Shown in pieces: positions 54,801-60,800 of a stretch of DNA of 63,707 bases. The stretch covers positions 1 to 63,707 of the forward strand of contig WQYD01000005.1 in the NCBI GenBank assembly GCA_009781445.1. Direction: 5' to 3'. The notes under the pieces were generated by a model. The model did no database searches. It was not told the origin of the DNA and saw only the letters and a list, made by a program, of their open reading frames with translations. The stretch comes from Bacillota bacterium (lineage in GTDB: Bacteria; Bacillota; Clostridia; Christensenellales; DTU072). The position numbers and the translations under genes were made by a program. Each line of letters begins with the position of its first letter. The stretch's first letter is position 1.

Positions 54801-57800
54801 TGGTTGGTGTTGTGACAGTGTGGACGCAATAGTAACCTTAGGCGGTACGCCCGAAGTTAACAGGACTATTATTCTTGTTAGCGGATCTGTGGCAAATGTG
54901 GTAACAAGCGGTGCTAACGCATTTAACCCCCAAGGCAATATTTACACATTAGAAGTTCGTGGCGGAAGAGCGGGCGATATCGTGGTTCTTAACGGTGCAA
55001 ACTTCTTAAGCCGTTTTAACCTTATTAAGAGTTCATTTACCCTTGAAGTTATCGGCAATAACATTGTTCTTTCAAATAGCGCACCCAAAACTTATGAGTA
55101 CACAATCGTGGAAGAAAATAGGGGCGGAAATATCGGCTTTGCAGTTTACGGCGAAAGGGTAAACGGTGCTATTTATGAAGTTATCTTCACAAGCGTTATT
55201 GCAGATGCTATTAACGCAATCCGTTCAGACGCCTCAGGCTTTGATTGCAATATCACCTTTGGCAAAGACGGCGAAACCTTGGATATTGGTTCGGCTTCGG
55301 CTGTATTCAGCAATGCGGGCATTAGCACATGGGGAACAATTTACCTCTTTGGTAGCTTATCCGCAGGCGTAACCTCTGCTAACTCTGCCACACTTCGCAT
55401 TGAAACAGACGCAGTTGTACTTTCTTGGGCAACCGTTGAATCTTACGCGGTGGGCAATGCAGTTCAGCATATGGGCGCGGATATTCTTTATATTCGCGGA
55501 ACTGTTATAAACAGCGCAGGCGGTAGATCAGCTGTAAATATGTCCTCAGGCACATTAGAGTTTGAAGAAGCGGTTGTTACCTCAAACGGTTCGTCTGCCA
55601 CTGTGGCAAACTTGGGTTCGGGCAGGCTTGTTATTGAAAACGGTAACCTAATTGAAAACACTGGCACAGGTTCAGCAGTCCAAGGTTCAGACACAGGCTT
55701 AATCTTCATGGATCGTATATCCACAATCCACGGTAACATTTCCGTGTTTGTTAACACGCTTCATGTTCGCGTATTCAACCCTGCTGTTAACGATAAATTC
55801 TATATTGATTTAAGAGGAAATCTTGGTGAAGATTTTGTAACTGGTGATAGCGTGGTTATCGGCGGTGCAAACTACTTTGATAACTTCTATTCCGCAAACC
55901 AAAGCAACTATTGGTTCGCACTTGGCGAAGGCGCAAAGATTAATGATATTGTTGTGGGCGGATATAAAACTTACGAATATATCATTTCTAATGTTGGCGC
56001 AGGTTCATATAAGGTTGAAAGCGCGCTTTCTAACGGTTCAAGATTCCAAATTGCTTTCGGGCTTTGCATTCAAGAATCTTTAATGACAATCCGCCACGAT
56101 GCCGAAAGCTACGATGTTAAAATAACATTTGAAAATGTGGATTTAGGCAATAGTTCCGTAACGATAAGTGATTATGATTTCATGGGCTACACTGGCACAT
56201 GGGGCGTGATTTCAATTTACGGTGATATCACTTCTGAGGGTTCAACCGCCACGGTTATCACGGAAGACGAAGTTATCGTTAAGAGTTTTGCAAACATTTC
56301 TAACACAAGTGATAACGGCAAAGCGGTTCTTCACGGCAGTGCGCAAATGCTTGCGATTGCAGGTGGTGAGATTAACGGCAGTGTTTCTGCTTTAATCACT
56401 GCGGGCATTCTTGCACTAACCAATACCCCTGTAATTAACGGCGATATTGCTGTGTTCAGTTCTCAGCTTGATGTTTCGGCTGTGGGCGCGTTTGTACCTC
56501 AATCAAATCAGTACACCGTTCACCTTCTTGGCAATTTCAGCACAGGAAGCGTGGCAGTTGCTGGCGCAGGAAACTTCTTAAGCAATTTCGTGCTTTCAGA
56601 TAGCTTAGCCGAAACTTATAGGATAGTAAGAGGCACAGGCACAAATAGTAACCACCTTGTTCTTGCAGGCTTTATTAGTGAAATCCATATCACTAATGTG
56701 GTAGCCCCTGTGGGCGGGCAAACGCCTAATTTCACTTCTGCATTACCCGCGCATTCTTCTTATAGCGTGGTAGAAACTTCTTGGGCGCCTGTGGCAGGTT
56801 CGTTTGGTTACGGCACTGTGTACACAGTCCGCGTAACGGTATCTGCAAGTGCTAACTATAGCTTTGCGGATATAATAGGCTTCGCCACAATTAACGGAAG
56901 CGTTGCCGAAGTTACATATAACTTAAACGGCACTATAACCTTAGCACTATCCTTTGCAAAAACCGCCTGCGCGCCTTGCGATTGCTGTGGTTTCCACTTC
57001 GGCGAACTTTGCGGTGAGGAAGATTGCGAATTTACCAAGGCTTGCAACTGCCGTTTCTGCGATTGTTGCGGTAAGTGCCAAAGGCATGCTGATCCTGAAG
57101 AGTGCTGTTGCGATAGGTGCTATTGCTATTTCTGCGCTTGCGGTGTTTGCTTAGAGTGCGATTGGTGCGAACATTCTTGCACGCATTGTGCAGACGAAGG
57201 CTGTTGCTGGTGCGATTGGGAAAATTGCGGTGTTTGCTATTGCTATCTTTACGGCGAAGAAGGCAACATTCGTTGCTGGGGTTGCACTGTTCATGATATA
57301 TTCTGCGAAAATTGTTGCGAGGCTTGCGAATGCACAACTTGTGATAATTGCAACGCATGGTGCTTATGCCCCTGCGGTGGTTGTTCAAAATGCGGTGATT
57401 GCACCTGCGATTGTGAGCATTGCGGTGATCAAGGCTGTTGCTGGTGCGAATGGGATATCTGCTATGGCTGTTATTGTTGCAGTATCTGCTTAATTCATGA
57501 ATCCTGCGATTGCGAGGTTTGTGGCTATTGCTGGCAGTGCGGTTGGTGCGGTTACGAATGTGATTGCCCCTGCAAACTTTGCGGATATGAGGGTTGTTGC
57601 GTATGCGATAGCGAAAATTGTAAAAGATTCCCCTGCCCCTGCCCTGATTGCGATCATTGCGGATTCCATGTGGATTGCTGTGGCTATTCAAGTTGCAGTT
57701 GCAGAGATTGCGGTTGCGAATTCTGCGGTTGCGGTGCTTGCTATCTGCATGACGAACCTTGCGATTGCGAATGTTGGAACTGCGGTGATATAGGCTGTTG

Positions 57801-60800
57801 CTATTGCGAGGATACTTGCTATGGCTGTTGGTGTTCTATTTGGGGCGAGGGCTTCCCTTGCAGTAATTGTTGCGTGCCACACGGGCTTTGCGATTGCGTT
57901 GCTTGTGGCGAATGTGGCGTGTGCCTTTGCGCTTGCGGTGCTTGCCCAAATTGTGACGGTTGCGAACATAATTGCCAATTCTGTGAAGACGAAGGCTGTT
58001 GCTGGTGCGAATATTGGTTATGCTATGGTTGCTGGTGCTGTGGCAATTGTGAAACGCACAAACCTTGCAAGTGCTATTGGTGCGGTTGCAACAACTGTAC
58101 TCAATGCCAAGAACACCACTTCTGTATTTGCGTGGTTTGCGGTTGCGGTATGTGTTCCTTCCATGACGGCGGTTGCGATTGCGAATGCAAGAACTGCGGT
58201 GATATATTCGGCGGTTGTTGCGTATGCGATCCCGATAATTGCTTCATTTATAGTTGCCCCTGCCCTGAGTGCCATTATTGCGTAGCACATAAGTCGGTAT
58301 GCCCCCCTGGGTATTGTAGCGGTGGCTGGTGCGAATGGTGCTGTGTTTACGGCGTGGGTAAACAAACCTGCGATTGCTGGTGGTGCAACACTTGCGGTGA
58401 ATGCGGTATACACGGTGATTGCCAAAGCTATAGGTGTGAGGACTGTTTCTGTCCTTCGGGTTGGATTTGTTCAAAAACGGGCAGTTGCTTCTGCGGATAT
58501 TGTGACGATTGCGAATGGTGTCTTTGCAGTTGCGAACACAGCGAATGCTATATAAATGAGTGCAGAGGTTGCTGTAAATGCGAATGGTGGAATTGTGGAC
58601 ATTGCTATTGCGGTACTTGCGGTTGTGCTAACCACACAAATGCAAAATGCGTTTGCACATATTGCCCTTGTTCACAGTGCGGGCGTTGCGAGGTTCACGA
58701 ATACTGCCGTTGCGTAGCTTGCTATTGCGGTAACTGCTTATTCCATGACGGTGACGATTGCGGTTGCGGTTGCAAACACTGTGCAGACGAAGGCTGTTGC
58801 GTATGCGAATCTGATTACTGCAAAATATATAAGGATTGCCCCTGCGGTTGCAATTACTGCTTTGTTCACCCGCCTTACTGCGGTTGTTGGGATTCCCCTC
58901 ATTGCAGTTGCAATAAAATTATAAACGGTTGCTGGTGCTGGTACTGCGCTTGCGGTGCTTGCATGGAATGTGATCCTTGCGAACACTGGTGCGATAATTG
59001 CGCAGATATAGGTTGCTGTTATTGCGAATCGTGGAACTGTATTTACTGCGATTATTATTACGATAATGAAAATTGCGTATGCTGTCCATGTGTTCACAAC
59101 GGGCATAATAATCAATGTGACGGCGAAAACAGGTGTTCCTTCCACTTCCCGCCTTGCGATTGTGAATTGTGTACTTTATGCGGTTTCTGCATTTGCGTAG
59201 TTTGTGGCGAATGTATGGATTGCGGTGATTGTTGCGGTGTCGGCTGTGTTCATTGCGAAGATAACGGCTGTTGCTTGTGCAGTGAGTGCAGTACATGGTG
59301 TTGGTGTTGCTATATTTGCGAAGCGCACCTTGGCGGTTGCATTTGCTATTACTGCGATTGTTGCGGTGTTTGCCTAAATTGCTTTGCGTGCAAGTGCGAA
59401 GTTTGCCGTTGCGGTTTGTGTGCATATCATGACGGCGGTTGTGATTGCGAATGCAAGAACTGCGGTCATTGGTACTTAGGCTGTTGCGTTTGCAAGCCTG
59501 AAACCTGCAAGAAAAAGACTGATTGCCCCTGCCCCGATTGCGATTGGTGCTATACTCACTTCCACCGTTATTGGTGCGGTTGCAACCCCAAGGATTGTCC
59601 TCACTACTGTTGCCCAGGGTGCGCTGAAGAACAAAATGTAATTTACGAATGTGAATGCTGGTTCTGCTTAGCCTGCGGTGCTTGTTGGGAACATGGCGGT
59701 TGCGAACACACTTGCCCTTATTGTGGCGATCAAGACGGTGGCTGTTGCCATTGTGATTGGGATAATTGCGATTGGTGTCCCTGTAGCTTCTGCTGGAATT
59801 GCACGGAACATGATAATCCGTGTGATTGCTGTTTCCCCTGCAAATGCACTATCTGCACAGATTGCTATAATGGTTGCTTATGCGCCTGCGGTGCTTGCCC
59901 CCATTGTGAGGGTTGCGAGGATTGTGACTGCGGGTACTGCGGTGACGAGGGCTGTTGCTTCTGCGACTATTTGAGGTGGGAATGCTATTACTGCGATTGC
60001 TGTAGCGTTTGCAGAGTTCACTCTAATATGCCTTGGAATCCCTGCAATTGCACTATCTGTGACGAATGCGATTACTGCACAGTTCACAGCTTCTGCCGTT
60101 GCTTCTGCGAACTCTGTGATAGCCAAGGCTGTTGCGAATGCCGTGATAGAGATTGCGATTGGTGCTGGTGCGAAAGGTGCGAAAAGTGCTATGTGCATGA
60201 CATCTCGTGCGTGTGCTGGTTCTGCTATAATTGCGGATATTGCATGGTTCATTTCCCGTGGTTCTGCTTCTGCGAATGCAATTTCTGTGACGGCAGTGGC
60301 TGTTGCGCATGCGATAGCGGAAATTGCCAAATCTATGATTGCGTCTGCGAAGATTGCAACCATTGCTTAACCCACGCTTGTTGCTGTTATAGCGAATATT
60401 GCGAATGTTGGTTCTGCGAACAATGCGGTGAATGCTTTATCCATGACGATTGCGGGCATTGCCAATATTGCGAAGGCGAGGGCTGTTGCTTATGCGAAAG
60501 CGAAAAATGCTTCCACTGCGCTTGCTATAATTCCTATCAATATAATGGCTGTGAAGCCTGTTCGTTCCACCAAATATGCTATTGCGAAACCTGCACGCTT
60601 TGTGATTTCTGCCTCTGCGAATGCGGTGCTTGCCTCAAATGCGGTGATTGCGAACATCGTTGCCCGAGGTGTCTTGATTTAGGCTGTTGCTTCTGTGATT
60701 TCTGGGCATGTAACCGTTGTTCTTGCTGTGACGGCTGTTTGAACCATGGTAGACCTCACCCCCACCCCTGCAACTGCGATTCCTGCGATTGCTGTGGCGG

